Below, piece after piece: positions 25,264-34,885 of a stretch of DNA of 64,000 nt (positions are counted from its first letter, which is position 1; each line of letters begins with the position of its first letter). The DNA comes from Streptomyces sp. NRRL WC-3626 (GTDB taxonomy: Bacteria > Actinomycetota > Actinomycetes > Streptomycetales > Streptomycetaceae): assembly GCF_000718785.1 (NCBI RefSeq), contig NZ_JOCA01000003.1, forward strand, positions 186,001 through 250,000, read 5' to 3'. Below the pieces are notes generated by a model. That model was given only the letters and a program-made list of their open reading frames with translations. It made no database searches and was not told where the DNA came from. A program made the position numbers and the translations under genes.

Positions 25264-26805
25264 ATGAGTCTGTCCCTGCGCTTCGCCGCCGGATCGCACA
25301 AGGGCATGATCCGGGAGGGCAACGAGGACTCCGGTTACGCCGGTCCCCGGCTGCTCGCCATCGCCGACGGCATGGGCGGCGCCGCCGCCGGCGAGGTCGC
25401 CTCCTCCGAGGCGATCTCCACCATCGTCGCCCTCGACGACGACGTGCCCGGCTCCGACCTGCTCACCTCCCTCGGCACCGCCGTCCAGCGCGCCAACGAC
25501 CAGCTGCGCATGATGGTCGAGGAGGACCCCCAGCTCGAGGGCATGGGCACCACCCTGACCGCCCTGCTGTGGACCGGTCAGCGCCTCGGCATGGTGCATG
25601 TCGGAGACTCCCGCGCCTACCTCCTGCGCGACGGCGTCCTCACCCAGATCACCCAGGACCACACCTGGGTGCAGCGTCTGGTGGACGAGGGCCGGATCAC
25701 CGAGGAGGAGGCCACCACCCACCCGCAGCGGTCCCTGCTGATGCGGGCCCTCGGCAGCGGCGAACACGTCGAACCCGACCTGTCCATCCGCGAGGTCCGG
25801 GCCGGCGACCGCTACCTGATCTGCTCCGACGGCCTGTCCGGCGTGGTCTCCCACCAGACCCTCGAGGAGGCCCTGGCCAGCTACCAGGGCCCCGAGGACA
25901 CCGTCCAGAGCCTGATCGAGCTGGCCCTGCGCGGCGGCGGCCCCGACAACATCACCGTGATCGTCGCCGACGTCCTCGACCTCGACACCGGCGACACCCT
26001 CGCCGGGCAGCTGTCCGACACCCCTGTCGTGGTCGGCGCCGTGGCCGAGAACCAGAACCAGCTGCACGACAACGGCATCATGCAGACCCCCGCCGGCCGC
26101 GCCTCCGGTCTCGGCCGCCGGCGCGGACAGGGCGGCGGGGGCGAGTTCGGCCCGCCCGGCAGCGGAGACGTCACCGGCTTCATCCCCACCGACGGCTTCG
26201 ACTACGGCGACGACGACTTCGCCAAGCCCGGCAAGGACCGCAGGTGGCTCAAGCGGTCCGTCTACAGCCTGCTGGCCCTCGCCGTCCTCGGCGGCGGCCT
26301 CTACGCCGGCTGGCGCTGGACCCAGACCCAGTACTACGTCGGCACCAACGGCGAACACGTCGCCCTGTACCGGGGCATCAGCCAGGACCTGGCGTGGGTC
26401 TCCCTCTCCGACGTGGAGAAGGACCACCCCGAGATCGAACTCAAGTACCTCCCGCCCTACCAGCGCAAGCTGGTCGAGGCGACCATCGCCGAAGGCGACC
26501 TCTACGGCGCCCGCGAGAAGATCGAGGAACTGTCGGTGCAGGCCTCCGCGTGCAGGAAGGAGGCCGAGCGGCGCGACGCCGAGAGCGAGAAGAACGCGAA
26601 GACCGGCGAGGGCGAGGCCGGAGGCACCACGGGAACCACTCCCGCCTCCTTCACGTCCAAGGCGTCGCCGACGCCGAACCCCTCGGGTTCGGCACAGGCC
26701 CCGGAGCAGTCCACGCCCCCGTCCACGACCGCACCCACCTCCAGCCCCGGCCCCAGCCTCTCGGAGGAGGAGCAGAAGGTCGTCTCGCTGTGCGGTAAGC
26801 AGTAG
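25264..26805 (+). CDS. pstP: PstP: PP2C family Ser/Thr protein phosphatase
   Basis: The 513-aa protein has a cytoplasmic PPM phosphatase domain (residues 1-240) with metal-binding and phosphate motifs RFAAGSHKGMIREGNEDSGY, LAIADGMGGAAAGEVASSEA, MVHVGDSRAYLLRDG, LICSDGLSGVVS and GGGPDNITVIVADV. A linker, one membrane helix (SVYSLLALAVLGGGLYAGWR) and a Ser/Thr/Pro-rich extracytoplasmic tail follow. It should reverse PknB-type phosphorylation of FHA, division and wall proteins. ATG 25264 (GAGG upstream) was chosen; GTG 25207 would add 19 residues. Confidence 0.93.
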   Translation: MSLSLRFAAGSHKGMIREGNEDSGYAGPRLLAIADGMGGAAAGEVASSEAISTIVALDDDVPGSDLLTSLGTAVQRANDQLRMMVEEDPQLEGMGTTLTALLWTGQRLGMVHVGDSRAYLLRDGVLTQITQDHTWVQRLVDEGRITEEEATTHPQRSLLMRALGSGEHVEPDLSIREVRAGDRYLICSDGLSGVVSHQTLEEALASYQGPEDTVQSLIELALRGGGPDNITVIVADVLDLDTGDTLAGQLSDTPVVVGAVAENQNQLHDNGIMQTPAGRASGLGRRRGQGGGGEFGPPGSGDVTGFIPTDGFDYGDDDFAKPGKDRRWLKRSVYSLLALAVLGGGLYAGWRWTQTQYYVGTNGEHVALYRGISQDLAWVSLSDVEKDHPEIELKYLPPYQRKLVEATIAEGDLYGAREKIEELSVQASACRKEAERRDAESEKNAKTGEGEAGGTTGTTPASFTSKASPTPNPSGSAQAPEQSTPPSTTAPTSSPGPSLSEEEQKVVSLCGKQ

Positions 26806-26832
26806 GCAAGCCGTGAGAGGCCCTGTCACACG

Positions 26833-28281
26833 ATGAGCAGTACTACCAACCCGTCGCCGCAGCACACGTCCACGATCGGCGCGATCGGAGCGCCCAGCCG
26901 ACGCAACACCGAGCTCGCGCTCCTGGTGTTCGCCGTCGTCATCCCGGTCTTCGCCTACGCCAACGTGGGACTGGCCATCAACGACCAGGTGCCCGCCGGG
27001 CTGCTGAGCTACGGCCTGGGCCTCGGTCTGATGGCGGGCGTCGGCCATCTCGCCGTACGGAAGTTCGCCCCGTACGCGGACCCGCTGCTGCTGCCGCTGG
27101 CCACCCTGCTCAACGGCATCGGTCTGGTCGCCATCTGGCGACTGGACCAGTCGAAGCGGCTGCAGGCGAGCAGTACGTTCGTCGAGGCGGCGCCGCGCCA
27201 GCTGATGTACTCCGCGCTCGGTGTCGCGCTGTTCGTGGCCGTCGTGTTCTTCCTCAAGGACCATCGCGTCCTGCAGCGCTACACCTACATCTCCATGGTC
27301 GGCGCGCTGATCCTGCTGCTCCTGCCGCTGGTCCCGGGCATCGGGCACAACGTCTTCGGCGCCCGGATCTGGATCAAGATCCCCGGACTCGGCACGCTGC
27401 AGCCCGGTGAGTTCGCCAAGATCGTCCTGGCGGTCTTCTTCGCCGGCTACCTCATGGTCAAACGCGACGCCCTGGCCCTGGCCAGCCGCCGCTTCATGGG
27501 GCTCTACCTCCCGCGCGGACGCGACCTCGGCCCGATCATCGTCGTCTGGATCATCTCCATCCTGATCCTGGTCTTCGAGACCGACCTCGGTACCTCGCTG
27601 CTGTTCTTCGGCATGTTCGTGATCATGCTGTACGTCGCCACCGAGCGGACCAGCTGGATCGTGTTCGGTCTGCTGATGTCCGCGGTCGGCGCCGTCGGCG
27701 TGGCGAGCTTCGAGCCGCACATCCAGACCCGTGTGCAGGCCTGGCTCGACCCGATGCACGAGTTCGAGCTCAGCCGCGCCGGGGTCCAGGACGGCATCGT
27801 CCACTCCGAGCAGGCCATGCAGGCGCTGTGGGCGTTCGGCTCCGGCGGCACCCTCGGCACCGGCTGGGGCCAGGGCAACTCCGACCTCATCGGCTTCGCC
27901 GCCAACTCCGACTTCATCCTCGCCACCTTCGGCGAGGAGATCGGCCTGGCCGGCGTCATGGCGCTGCTGCTGCTGTACGCGCTGATCGTGGAGCGCGGCG
28001 TGCGCACCGCCCTGGCCGCCCGCGACCCGTTCGGCAAGCTGCTCGCCATCGGCCTGTCCGGCGCCTTCGCCCTCCAGGTCTTCGTCGTCGCCGGCGGCGT
28101 CATGGGCCTGATCCCGCTGACCGGTATGACGATGCCCTTCCTGGCGTACGGCGGTTCCTCCGTCATCGCCAACTGGGCACTGATCGGCATCCTGCTCAGA
28201 ATCAGTGACACCGCCCGCCGCCCGGCGCCCGCTCCCGCCGCCAACCCCGACGCCGAGATGACCCAGGTGGTCCGCCCGTGA
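26833..28281 (+). CDS. ftsW: SEDS family peptidoglycan polymerase (FtsW/RodA)
   Basis: The 482-aa polytopic protein has about ten membrane helices and SEDS signatures: GARIWIKIPGLGTLQPGEFA with KIVLAVFFAGYL, LVFETDLGTSLLFFGMFVIM with the catalytic-region Asp, EQAMQALWAFGSGGTLGTGW and the C-terminal MTMPFLAYGGSSVIANWALI. It polymerises lipid II with its cognate class B PBP, which is the next gene and overlaps by 4 nt. The location in the fha-pstP-pknB cluster matches the RodA/FtsW paralogue of actinobacteria. Confidence 0.93.
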   Translation: MSSTTNPSPQHTSTIGAIGAPSRRNTELALLVFAVVIPVFAYANVGLAINDQVPAGLLSYGLGLGLMAGVGHLAVRKFAPYADPLLLPLATLLNGIGLVAIWRLDQSKRLQASSTFVEAAPRQLMYSALGVALFVAVVFFLKDHRVLQRYTYISMVGALILLLLPLVPGIGHNVFGARIWIKIPGLGTLQPGEFAKIVLAVFFAGYLMVKRDALALASRRFMGLYLPRGRDLGPIIVVWIISILILVFETDLGTSLLFFGMFVIMLYVATERTSWIVFGLLMSAVGAVGVASFEPHIQTRVQAWLDPMHEFELSRAGVQDGIVHSEQAMQALWAFGSGGTLGTGWGQGNSDLIGFAANSDFILATFGEEIGLAGVMALLLLYALIVERGVRTALAARDPFGKLLAIGLSGAFALQVFVVAGGVMGLIPLTGMTMPFLAYGGSSVIANWALIGILLRISDTARRPAPAPAANPDAEMTQVVRP

Positions 28282-29753
28282 ACAAGCCCCTGCGCCGGGT
28301 CGCGATCTTCTGCGGCCTGCTCATCCTCGCCCTCCTCGTCCGGGGCAACTGGCTGCAGTACGCCCAGGCAGACAAGCTGAGGACCGACGAGGAGAACCGC
28401 CGCGTCGCCATCGAGCGCTATGCCTCGCCGCGCGGCGACATCATCGTCGACGGTGAGCCCATCACCGGGCACAAGGCCACCACGGGCGACTTCAAGTACA
28501 AGCGCACCTACAAGGACGGCGCCATGTGGGCGCCGGTCACCGGCTTCGTCTCCCAGGCCTTCGGCGCCACCCAGCTGGAGTCCATCGAGGACGGCATCCT
28601 CACGGGCAACGACGACCGCCTCTTCTTCCGCAACACGCTCGACATGCTCACGGGCAAGAACAAAGAGGGCGGCAACGTCGTCACCACCCTCAGCGGCGCC
28701 GCACAGAAGGCCGCCTACGACGGTCTGAAGAAGCAGGGCGCCAAGGGCTCCGTCGTCGCCCTCGAACCGTCCACCGGCAAGATCCTCGCCCTGGCCTCCT
28801 ACCCGTCCTACGACCCGTCCACGATCGCCGGCAACAGCCTCGACACGGACACCAAGGCGTGGCAGAAGCTCCAGAAGAAGAACAACCCCGCCGACCCGAC
28901 GCTCAACCGGGCGCTGCGCGAGATCTACCCGCCCGGCTCCACCTTCAAGGTGCTCACCGCGGCCGCCGCCCTGGAGTACGGCCTCTACGACGACGCGGAC
29001 TCGAAGACCGACTCGCCGCTGCCGTGGACCATGCCGGGCACCACGACCGAGCTGAAGAACGAGGGCAACATCCCCTGCGAGAACGCCACGCTGCGCGAGG
29101 CGCTGCGGGTGTCCTGCAACACCGTCTTCGGCAAGGTCGGCTCCGACCTCGGCAACGAAAAGATGCTGGAGATGGCCAAGAAGTTCGGCTTCACCGAGGA
29201 GCAGTTCACCCCGGTCCGCTCCAACGCCTCCGTGTTCTCGGAGGACATGGCCCCCTCCGAGGTCGCCCTGTCCTCCATCGGCCAGTTCAACACCGCCGCC
29301 ACCCCGCTGCAGATGGCCATGGTCTCCGCGGCGGTCGCCAACAACGGCACCCTGATGAAGCCCTACATGGTCGACGAACTCCAGGCCCCCAGTCTCGACA
29401 CCATCGAGAAGACGGACCCGGAGGAGATGAGCAAGCCGATGTCGGCGGAGACCGCCCAGACCCTCCAGTCGATGATGGAGACGGTCGTCAAGGAGGGCAC
29501 GGGAACCAACGCCCAGATCTCCGGCGTCACCGTCGGCGGCAAGACCGGTACCGCACAGCACGGCGAGAACAACAGCAAGAACCCCTACGCATGGTTCATC
29601 TCCTACGCCAAGACCTCCGACGGCAGCTCGCCGGTGGCGGTCGCCGTCGTGATCGAGGACGAGAACGCCGTGCGTGACGACATCTCCGGCGGTGGCCTCG
29701 CCGCACCGATCGCCAAGAGCGTGATGGAGGCCGTCGTCAAGGGCAAGCAGTGA
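28278..29753 (+). CDS. pbpA: Class B penicillin-binding protein (PbpA)
   Basis: The 491-aa transpeptidase has an N-terminal anchor (residues 5-25: VAIFCGLLILALLVRGNWLQ), a dimerisation region (ASPRGDIIVDGEPITGHKAT) and a transpeptidase domain with SxxK in YPPGSTFKVLTAAAALEYGL, SxN in LRVSCNTVFGK and KTG in VGGKTGTAQHG. It cross-links peptidoglycan together with the SEDS protein encoded just upstream. The GTG start overlaps the ftsW stop. Confidence 0.94.
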   Translation: MNKPLRRVAIFCGLLILALLVRGNWLQYAQADKLRTDEENRRVAIERYASPRGDIIVDGEPITGHKATTGDFKYKRTYKDGAMWAPVTGFVSQAFGATQLESIEDGILTGNDDRLFFRNTLDMLTGKNKEGGNVVTTLSGAAQKAAYDGLKKQGAKGSVVALEPSTGKILALASYPSYDPSTIAGNSLDTDTKAWQKLQKKNNPADPTLNRALREIYPPGSTFKVLTAAAALEYGLYDDADSKTDSPLPWTMPGTTTELKNEGNIPCENATLREALRVSCNTVFGKVGSDLGNEKMLEMAKKFGFTEEQFTPVRSNASVFSEDMAPSEVALSSIGQFNTAATPLQMAMVSAAVANNGTLMKPYMVDELQAPSLDTIEKTDPEEMSKPMSAETAQTLQSMMETVVKEGTGTNAQISGVTVGGKTGTAQHGENNSKNPYAWFISYAKTSDGSSPVAVAVVIEDENAVRDDISGGGLAAPIAKSVMEAVVKGKQ

Positions 29754-29923
29754 CCCCGATCACGTCTGCTTCACATCGGTGCACGTTGCGGTACCGGTCC
29801 TGTATCGGCTGACGCACTTGGCCAGGTCACACAAAGCGAGCCGGGTACGGTAGGGCCCGGACGGCAGCCTCCGGCGGCACACGCGTGCCGCCCGGGACCG
29901 ACGGAGAGGGCTGGTAGGTAGCT

Positions 29924-31924
29924 ATGGAAGAGCCGCGTCGCCTAGGCGGCCGGTACGAGCTGGGCCCGGTGCTCGGCCGTGGTGGCATGGCGGAGGTTTA
30001 CCACGCTCATGACACCAGGCTCGGGCGCCAGGTGGCGGTGAAGACGCTCCGCGCGGATCTCGCGCGCGACCCGTCCTTCCAGGCCCGGTTCCGCCGTGAG
30101 GCCCAGTCGGCCGCCTCGCTCAACCATCCCGCGATCGTGGCGGTCTACGACACGGGCGAGGACTACATCGACAACGTGTCGATCCCGTACATCGTCATGG
30201 AGTACGTCGACGGTTCCACGCTCCGTGAGCTCCTGCACAGCGGCCGCAAGCTGCTGCCGGAGCGCACACTGGAGATGACCATCGGCATCCTCCAGGCGCT
30301 GGAGTACTCCCACCGGGCCGGCATCGTCCACCGTGACATCAAGCCGGCCAACGTCATGCTGACGCGCAACGGCCAGGTCAAGGTCATGGACTTCGGCATC
30401 GCCCGCGCGATGGGCGACTCCGGCATGACGATGACCCAGACCTCGGCCGTCATCGGCACCGCGCAGTACCTCTCGCCGGAGCAGGCCAAAGGCGAGCAGG
30501 TCGACGCCCGGTCCGACCTCTACTCCACCGGCTGTCTGCTGTACGAACTGCTGACCGTACGGCCGCCCTTCGTGGGCGACTCCCCGGTCGCGGTCGCCTA
30601 CCAGCATGTACGGGAGGAACCGCAGCCGCCGAGCGTCTTCGACCCCGAGATCACGCCCGAGATGGACGCGATCGTGCTGAAGGCGCTGGTCAAGGACCCC
30701 GACTACCGGTACCAGTCGGCCGACGAGATGCGCGCCGACATCGAGGCCTGCCTCGACGGCCAGCCCGTCGCGGCCACGGCCACCCTGGGCGCGGTCGGCT
30801 ACGGCGGCTACCCCGACGACCAGCCGACGACGGCGCTGCGCGCGGACGGCGGGGCCGGGGGGGCGACCTCGATGCTGCCGCCGATGAACCCGGACGACGG
30901 CGGCTTCGGCTACGACGACCGTCAGGGCAGGCGCCGCCAGCCGAAGAAGAACAACACCTCGACGATATTGCTGGTCGTGGCGGGTGTCCTGGTCCTCATC
31001 GGCGCCATCCTGATCGGCCGCTGGGCCATCAGCGGCAGTGGCGGAGTGGACAACAGCAAGGTCGACACCCCGAACTTCATCGGCGCGACCAAGGCGGACG
31101 CCGAGAAACAGGCGGTCAACGCCGACTTGAAGCTCACCTTCGAGGAAAAGCCCTGCGAGGACCAGAGCAAGGGCAAGATCTGCGACCAGAACCCCGCCGC
31201 GGGTACCGAGGTCGACAAGGACTCCACCGTCAGCGTGGTGGTCTCCACCGGCGCGCCGAAGGTGGTCGTGCCGAGCGTCGTGGGTGACAACGTCGACGAC
31301 GCCAAGGCCGAGCTCGAGGGCGAGAAGTACGAGTTCACCGTGGAGGTCAAACAGGAGGTCGACGCCGAGGAGCCCGGCACGGTCCTCAAGCAGGACCCGC
31401 CGCTCGGCGAGGAGGTGGAGAAGGGCACCACCATCACCCTCACCGTCGCCAAGGAACAGGCCAAGTCCACCGTCCCGGACGTCCTCAACCAGACCTGTGA
31501 CGCGGCCGTGGCCCAACTGGCGGACAGCGACCTCGTCGGCAACTGCGTCGACGAGGAGACCGACGACCCGAACAAGGTCGGCAAGGTCATCCGCACCACG
31601 CCGGGAGGCGGCCAGCAGATCGACAAGAACTCCCAGGTCCAGGTCTTCATCGGCAAGGCCAAGGAGAACCAGCAGGTCGCGGTCCCGAACGTCAACGGTC
31701 AGTCCCTCAGGGACGCCCGGAGGCTGATCGAGGAGGCCGGACTCGTGGTCGGCAACGTCGGCCCCGCCCAGGACGAGAACGCCCAGGTCGTCGCCTCCGA
31801 CCCCGGCCAGGGCAACCCGGTCGACAAGGGCTCGGCGGTCAACCTGGTGACCGTGGGCCAGGGCGGCAACAACAACGGCGGCGGCTTCTTCGGGGGCCCC
31901 ACCGGGGGCAACGAGGACGACTGA
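29924..31924 (+). CDS. pknB: PknB: Ser/Thr protein kinase with four PASTA domains
   Basis: The 666-aa receptor kinase has a kinase domain (residues 8-275: LGRGGMAEVYHAHD loop, catalytic Lys in VAVKTL, HRDIKPANVM, DFGIARAMG, GTAQYLSPEQAKG), a juxtamembrane linker, a membrane helix (STILLVVAGVLVLIGAILIG) and four extracytoplasmic PASTA repeats (about 375-660) that bind peptidoglycan or lipid II. A Gly/Asn-rich tail ends the protein. It closes the fha-pstP-ftsW-pbpA cluster after a 170-bp gap that probably has its own promoter. It should phosphorylate division and wall proteins. Confidence 0.95.
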   Translation: MEEPRRLGGRYELGPVLGRGGMAEVYHAHDTRLGRQVAVKTLRADLARDPSFQARFRREAQSAASLNHPAIVAVYDTGEDYIDNVSIPYIVMEYVDGSTLRELLHSGRKLLPERTLEMTIGILQALEYSHRAGIVHRDIKPANVMLTRNGQVKVMDFGIARAMGDSGMTMTQTSAVIGTAQYLSPEQAKGEQVDARSDLYSTGCLLYELLTVRPPFVGDSPVAVAYQHVREEPQPPSVFDPEITPEMDAIVLKALVKDPDYRYQSADEMRADIEACLDGQPVAATATLGAVGYGGYPDDQPTTALRADGGAGGATSMLPPMNPDDGGFGYDDRQGRRRQPKKNNTSTILLVVAGVLVLIGAILIGRWAISGSGGVDNSKVDTPNFIGATKADAEKQAVNADLKLTFEEKPCEDQSKGKICDQNPAAGTEVDKDSTVSVVVSTGAPKVVVPSVVGDNVDDAKAELEGEKYEFTVEVKQEVDAEEPGTVLKQDPPLGEEVEKGTTITLTVAKEQAKSTVPDVLNQTCDAAVAQLADSDLVGNCVDEETDDPNKVGKVIRTTPGGGQQIDKNSQVQVFIGKAKENQQVAVPNVNGQSLRDARRLIEEAGLVVGNVGPAQDENAQVVASDPGQGNPVDKGSAVNLVTVGQGGNNNGGGFFGGPTGGNEDD

Positions 31925-31936
31925 CCCCTCCACGGC

Positions 31937-31975
31937 ACAGAGCCCCGGCACCCTCAGAGGGTGCCGGGGCTCTGT
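31937..31975. terminator. Bidirectional terminator between pknB and sortase genes
   Basis: An 18-bp perfect stem (ACAGAGCCCCGGCACCCT and complement) with a 3-nt loop lies between the convergent stops. No long T-run follows, as is common in Streptomyces. Confidence 0.85.
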
Positions 31976-31994
31976 CGTGCCCTGCCGCGCCGCG

Positions 31995-32759
31995 TCAGCG
32001 CAGTTCCTTCGGCGGGGTCCGCTCGTCGTTCACCTTCTCCGTGCGGACCAGTTCGCCCCACACGATGTAGCGGTACTTGCTGGTGTACACCGGCGTGCAG
32101 GTGGTCAGCGTGATGTAGTGGCCGGCCTTCGTCCTGCCGGACTCCTTCGGGATCTTCCCAAGGACGTCGACGTTGTACTTCGAGGTCTCGGGGAGGACGC
32201 CGTAGACCTTGTAGACGTACCACGTGTCCTTCGTCTCGAAGACGATCGGGTCGCCCTTCTCGATCTTGTGAATGCCGTGGAACTTCGCACCGTGGCCGTC
32301 CCGGTGGGCGGCGAGGGAGAAGTTGCCCTCCTTGCCGCTCGTCGGCAGGGTCGCCTTCACGGGGTCGGTGTAGTAGCCGGCGACGCCGTCGTTGAGGACC
32401 TTGTTCGACGTGCCCTTCTCGACCAGGATCTCGCCACCGCTCATCGCGGGCACGTGCAGGAACCCGATCCCGTTCTTGCTGTCGAACGAGACGGGGCCGC
32501 CGGCGCCGTCACCGCCGCCGGACTCCTGCGCCCACGAGTCACGGACCTTGTCCGCCTGCTTGTCCGCCGCGCGGTCCGCGACGACGTTCGTCCACCACAG
32601 TGAGTAGACGACGAACAGGCCGAGCAGCAGGCCCACGGTGATGAGGAGTTCGCCGAAGAAGCTGACGACCATCGCCACCGGGCCCAGCCGGCGCCGGCCC
32701 GGCGGCGGGGACGCGGGCCGATGGATGTGTCCTGTGGTGCCGTCGGTGGTCGATGCCAC
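31995..32759 (-). CDS. srtE: Class E sortase
   Basis: This 254-aa membrane transpeptidase anchors proteins bearing an LAXTG-type signal to peptidoglycan. It has an N-terminal membrane helix (VAMVVSFFGELLITVGLLLG, then LFVVYSLWWT) and a sortase domain with catalytic His in NFSLAAHRDGHGAKFHGIHK, Cys in YITLTTCTPVYTSKYR and Arg in the same block. The GTG at 32759 has AGAGGA 5 nt upstream; the longer ATG form would overlap the neighbouring stop. It is the second of two adjacent sortase genes, like srtE1-srtE2 of S. coelicolor. Confidence 0.93.
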   Translation of the reverse strand: MASTTDGTTGHIHRPASPPPGRRRLGPVAMVVSFFGELLITVGLLLGLFVVYSLWWTNVVADRAADKQADKVRDSWAQESGGGDGAGGPVSFDSKNGIGFLHVPAMSGGEILVEKGTSNKVLNDGVAGYYTDPVKATLPTSGKEGNFSLAAHRDGHGAKFHGIHKIEKGDPIVFETKDTWYVYKVYGVLPETSKYNVDVLGKIPKESGRTKAGHYITLTTCTPVYTSKYRYIVWGELVRTEKVNDERTPPKELR

Positions 32760-32772
32760 GTGTCCTCTGCCC

Positions 32773-33885
32773 TTAACTGACGAGCGCATCCGGCTTGCCC
32801 TTGCTGCGCGGCCGTTCCTCGACCATCTTTCCCCAGACGATCAAGCGGTATTTGCTGGTGAACTCCGGTGTGCACGTGGTCAGCGTGATGTAGCGGCCGG
32901 GCCCCTTGAACCCCGATCCCTTCGGCACGGGGTCCAGGACGCTCACATTGCTCGGCGGTGTCACCGGCAGCACCGACGCCATCTTGTAGACGAAGTACTC
33001 GTCCTGCGTCTCCACCACGATCGGGTCGCCCGGCTCCAGGCGGTTGATGTACCGGAACGGTTCCCCGTGCGTGTTGCGGTGGCCCGCCAGCCCGAAGTTG
33101 CCGGACTTCGCGTCCGGCATCGCCGTCTTCAGCGCGCCCTCCGCGTAATGCCCCACCATGCCCCGGTCGAGCACCTTCTTGCTGCTGATGCCCTCCGCGA
33201 TCGGCACCACCACGTCCAGCTTGGGAATGTGCAGCAGCGCGAAACCCTGCCCGGGCTCGAACACCCCCGGCTTGCCCTCGCCGCTCGCCCAGTCGTTCTG
33301 GAGGTCGCTGGCCTCCTTGCCGGCCTGCGCGTGCGCCCGCACGTTCGTCCACCACAGCTGGTAGGTGACGAACAGCAGCATCAGCACACCGCAGGTGATG
33401 AACACCTCGCCGATCGCCCGGCTCGCGACGACCGCCGGACTCGCCTTGCGCGCCCGCGCCTGCCGACGCGCCTCCATCCGCGACAGCGGAGCCCGTGACA
33501 GGCTCTCAGAGACGTCGTCGGACTCCTGGACGTCCTGCGAGTCCTCCACCGCCTTGTGAGAGCCTCCACGGCGCCCGTGGCGCTTCTTGGCGGCCTTCCT
33601 GCGAGCCGCCCGGCCCCCTGGCTCCGCAGCGGAAGCGGAATCCCGGCGAGCCGTCCGCACCGGAGGCGGCTCGGGAATCCGCAGCGCCACCGTCTCCTCG
33701 TCGACCGGCGGCAGATACGCGGTGCTGTCCGAGGCGCCGCCGTAGGAGTCGGACGCCGTGGGGCCGTACCAGCCGTCCTCGTGCGCACCCGTCGCCCCGT
33801 ACGGCTGCCCGCCGTACGAGGTGCCCTGTCCACCGGCGCCGTACGCGTCGGCACCGGACTCCCGCTCGGGGCGCAAGGCGGTCAC
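32773..33885 (-). CDS. srtE: Class E sortase with long cytoplasmic N-terminus
   Basis: The 370-aa protein has a long low-complexity cytoplasmic region (residues 1-155, Gly/Tyr-rich then basic KKRHGRRGG and acidic stretches), a membrane helix (GEVFITCGVLMLLFVTYQLW) and a class E sortase domain with His in NFGLAGHRNTHGEPFRYINR, Cys in YITLTTCTPEFTSKYR and the catalytic Arg. It lies upstream of the second sortase in the same operon. Its GTG overlaps the stop of the amidotransferase gene by 4 nt. Confidence 0.92.
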   Translation of the reverse strand: MTALRPERESGADAYGAGGQGTSYGGQPYGATGAHEDGWYGPTASDSYGGASDSTAYLPPVDEETVALRIPEPPPVRTARRDSASAAEPGGRAARRKAAKKRHGRRGGSHKAVEDSQDVQESDDVSESLSRAPLSRMEARRQARARKASPAVVASRAIGEVFITCGVLMLLFVTYQLWWTNVRAHAQAGKEASDLQNDWASGEGKPGVFEPGQGFALLHIPKLDVVVPIAEGISSKKVLDRGMVGHYAEGALKTAMPDAKSGNFGLAGHRNTHGEPFRYINRLEPGDPIVVETQDEYFVYKMASVLPVTPPSNVSVLDPVPKGSGFKGPGRYITLTTCTPEFTSKYRLIVWGKMVEERPRSKGKPDALVS

Positions 33886-34520
33886 GCCGAGGACCTGCCC
33901 ACCACCGGGGCGAGCCCCGCCGACCTCGCCACCGCGCCCTGGTCGCCACACTCCGCCAGCCAGTTGGCCAGCATCCGGTGACCGTGCTCGGTCAGCACCG
34001 ACTCGGGATGGAACTGCACTCCCTCCACCGGGAGTTCACGGTGCCTCAGTCCCATCACCATCCCGTCCGGCGTCCTGGCCGTGATCTCCAGCTCCGGCGG
34101 GACCGTGGCCGGTTCGGCGGCCAGCGAGTGATAGCGCGTCGCGGTGAACGGCGAGGGCAGGCCCGCGAAGACGCCCTTGCCCTCGTGCTCCACCGGCGAC
34201 GTCTTGCCGTGCAGCAGCTCGGGCGCACGGCCCACCACACCGCCGTACGCCACCTGCATGGACTGCATGCCGAGGCAGACGCCGAACACCGGGACGCCGG
34301 TGGACGCGCAGTGCCGCACCATGTCCACGCAGACGCCGGCCTCCTCGGGAGTGCCGGGGCCCGGCGACAGCAGGACCCCGTCGAAACCGTCCTGGGCGTG
34401 CCCCGTCGACACCTCGTCGTTGCGCAGCACCTCGCACTCGGCGCCCAACTGGTACAGGTACTGGACCAGGTTGAAGACGAAGCTGTCGTAGTTGTCCACG
34501 ACGAGAATGCGCGCGCTCAC
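33882..34520 (-). CDS. Class I glutamine amidotransferase, anthranilate/4-amino-4-deoxychorismate synthase component II
   Basis: The 212-aa TrpG/PabA-type subunit supplies ammonia from glutamine. It shows ILVVDNYDSFVFNLVQYLYQ, SPGPGTPEEAG, the nucleophile Cys in PVFGVCLGMQSMQVAYGG, and the His-Glu pair in VEGVQFHPESVLTEHG. No synthase component I gene lies nearby, so TrpG and PabA roles cannot be separated and the subunit may serve both. It overlaps the small membrane gene upstream and the sortase gene downstream by 4 nt each. Confidence 0.92.
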   Translation of the reverse strand: MSARILVVDNYDSFVFNLVQYLYQLGAECEVLRNDEVSTGHAQDGFDGVLLSPGPGTPEEAGVCVDMVRHCASTGVPVFGVCLGMQSMQVAYGGVVGRAPELLHGKTSPVEHEGKGVFAGLPSPFTATRYHSLAAEPATVPPELEITARTPDGMVMGLRHRELPVEGVQFHPESVLTEHGHRMLANWLAECGDQGAVARSAGLAPVVGRSSA

Positions 34521-34678
34521 TGGTTGTCCACCGTCACATCGTTGAAGGGCAGCAGCGGCTCGGCCCACGGGAAGACGTACTGGAAGAGGACGTAGACCAC
34601 GGCGGTGATCAGCACGAGTGAGAGGAGTGCCCGCACCCATCCGTTGCCCGGCAGATGCCGCCAGATCCAGCTGTACAT
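34517..34678 (-). CDS. Small single-helix membrane protein
   Basis: The 53-aa protein MYSWIWRHLPGNGWVRALLS continues into one membrane helix (LVLITAVVYVLFQYVFPW) and a short acidic tail. GGAAGGGA precedes the ATG. Its stop overlaps the amidotransferase GTG, so it is translated as part of the operon ending in the two sortases. It is conserved in this position in Streptomyces as far as I recall; its function is unknown. Confidence 0.8.
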   Translation of the reverse strand: MYSWIWRHLPGNGWVRALLSLVLITAVVYVLFQYVFPWAEPLLPFNDVTVDNQ

Positions 34679-34848
34679 GCCGTCCCTTCCGTCGTACCAC
34701 GGCACCAGACCCACGCCGTACGGCAACAGACTAACGGCGTGACGCCTCCGTTTTCCCGGCCTCCACAGGCTGTGTGGGGTCCGTTCGAGCCCGGGCGCGT
34801 GCACTCATATGTACGCGGCGCAGCGCCGATTGCCTCGAAGTCCGTCGA

Positions 34849-34864
34849 TGTTCCACGTGAAACA
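34849..34864. other. parS: parS site (one mismatch)
   Basis: TGTTCCACGTGAAACA matches the parS consensus GTTTCACGTGAAAC except for one base. It lies between the small membrane gene and the DUF881 gene. It is a probable ParB-binding site, weaker than the four perfect copies. Confidence 0.75.
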
Positions 34865-34885
34865 TCGACGGAGGGCCGCCGCCGT

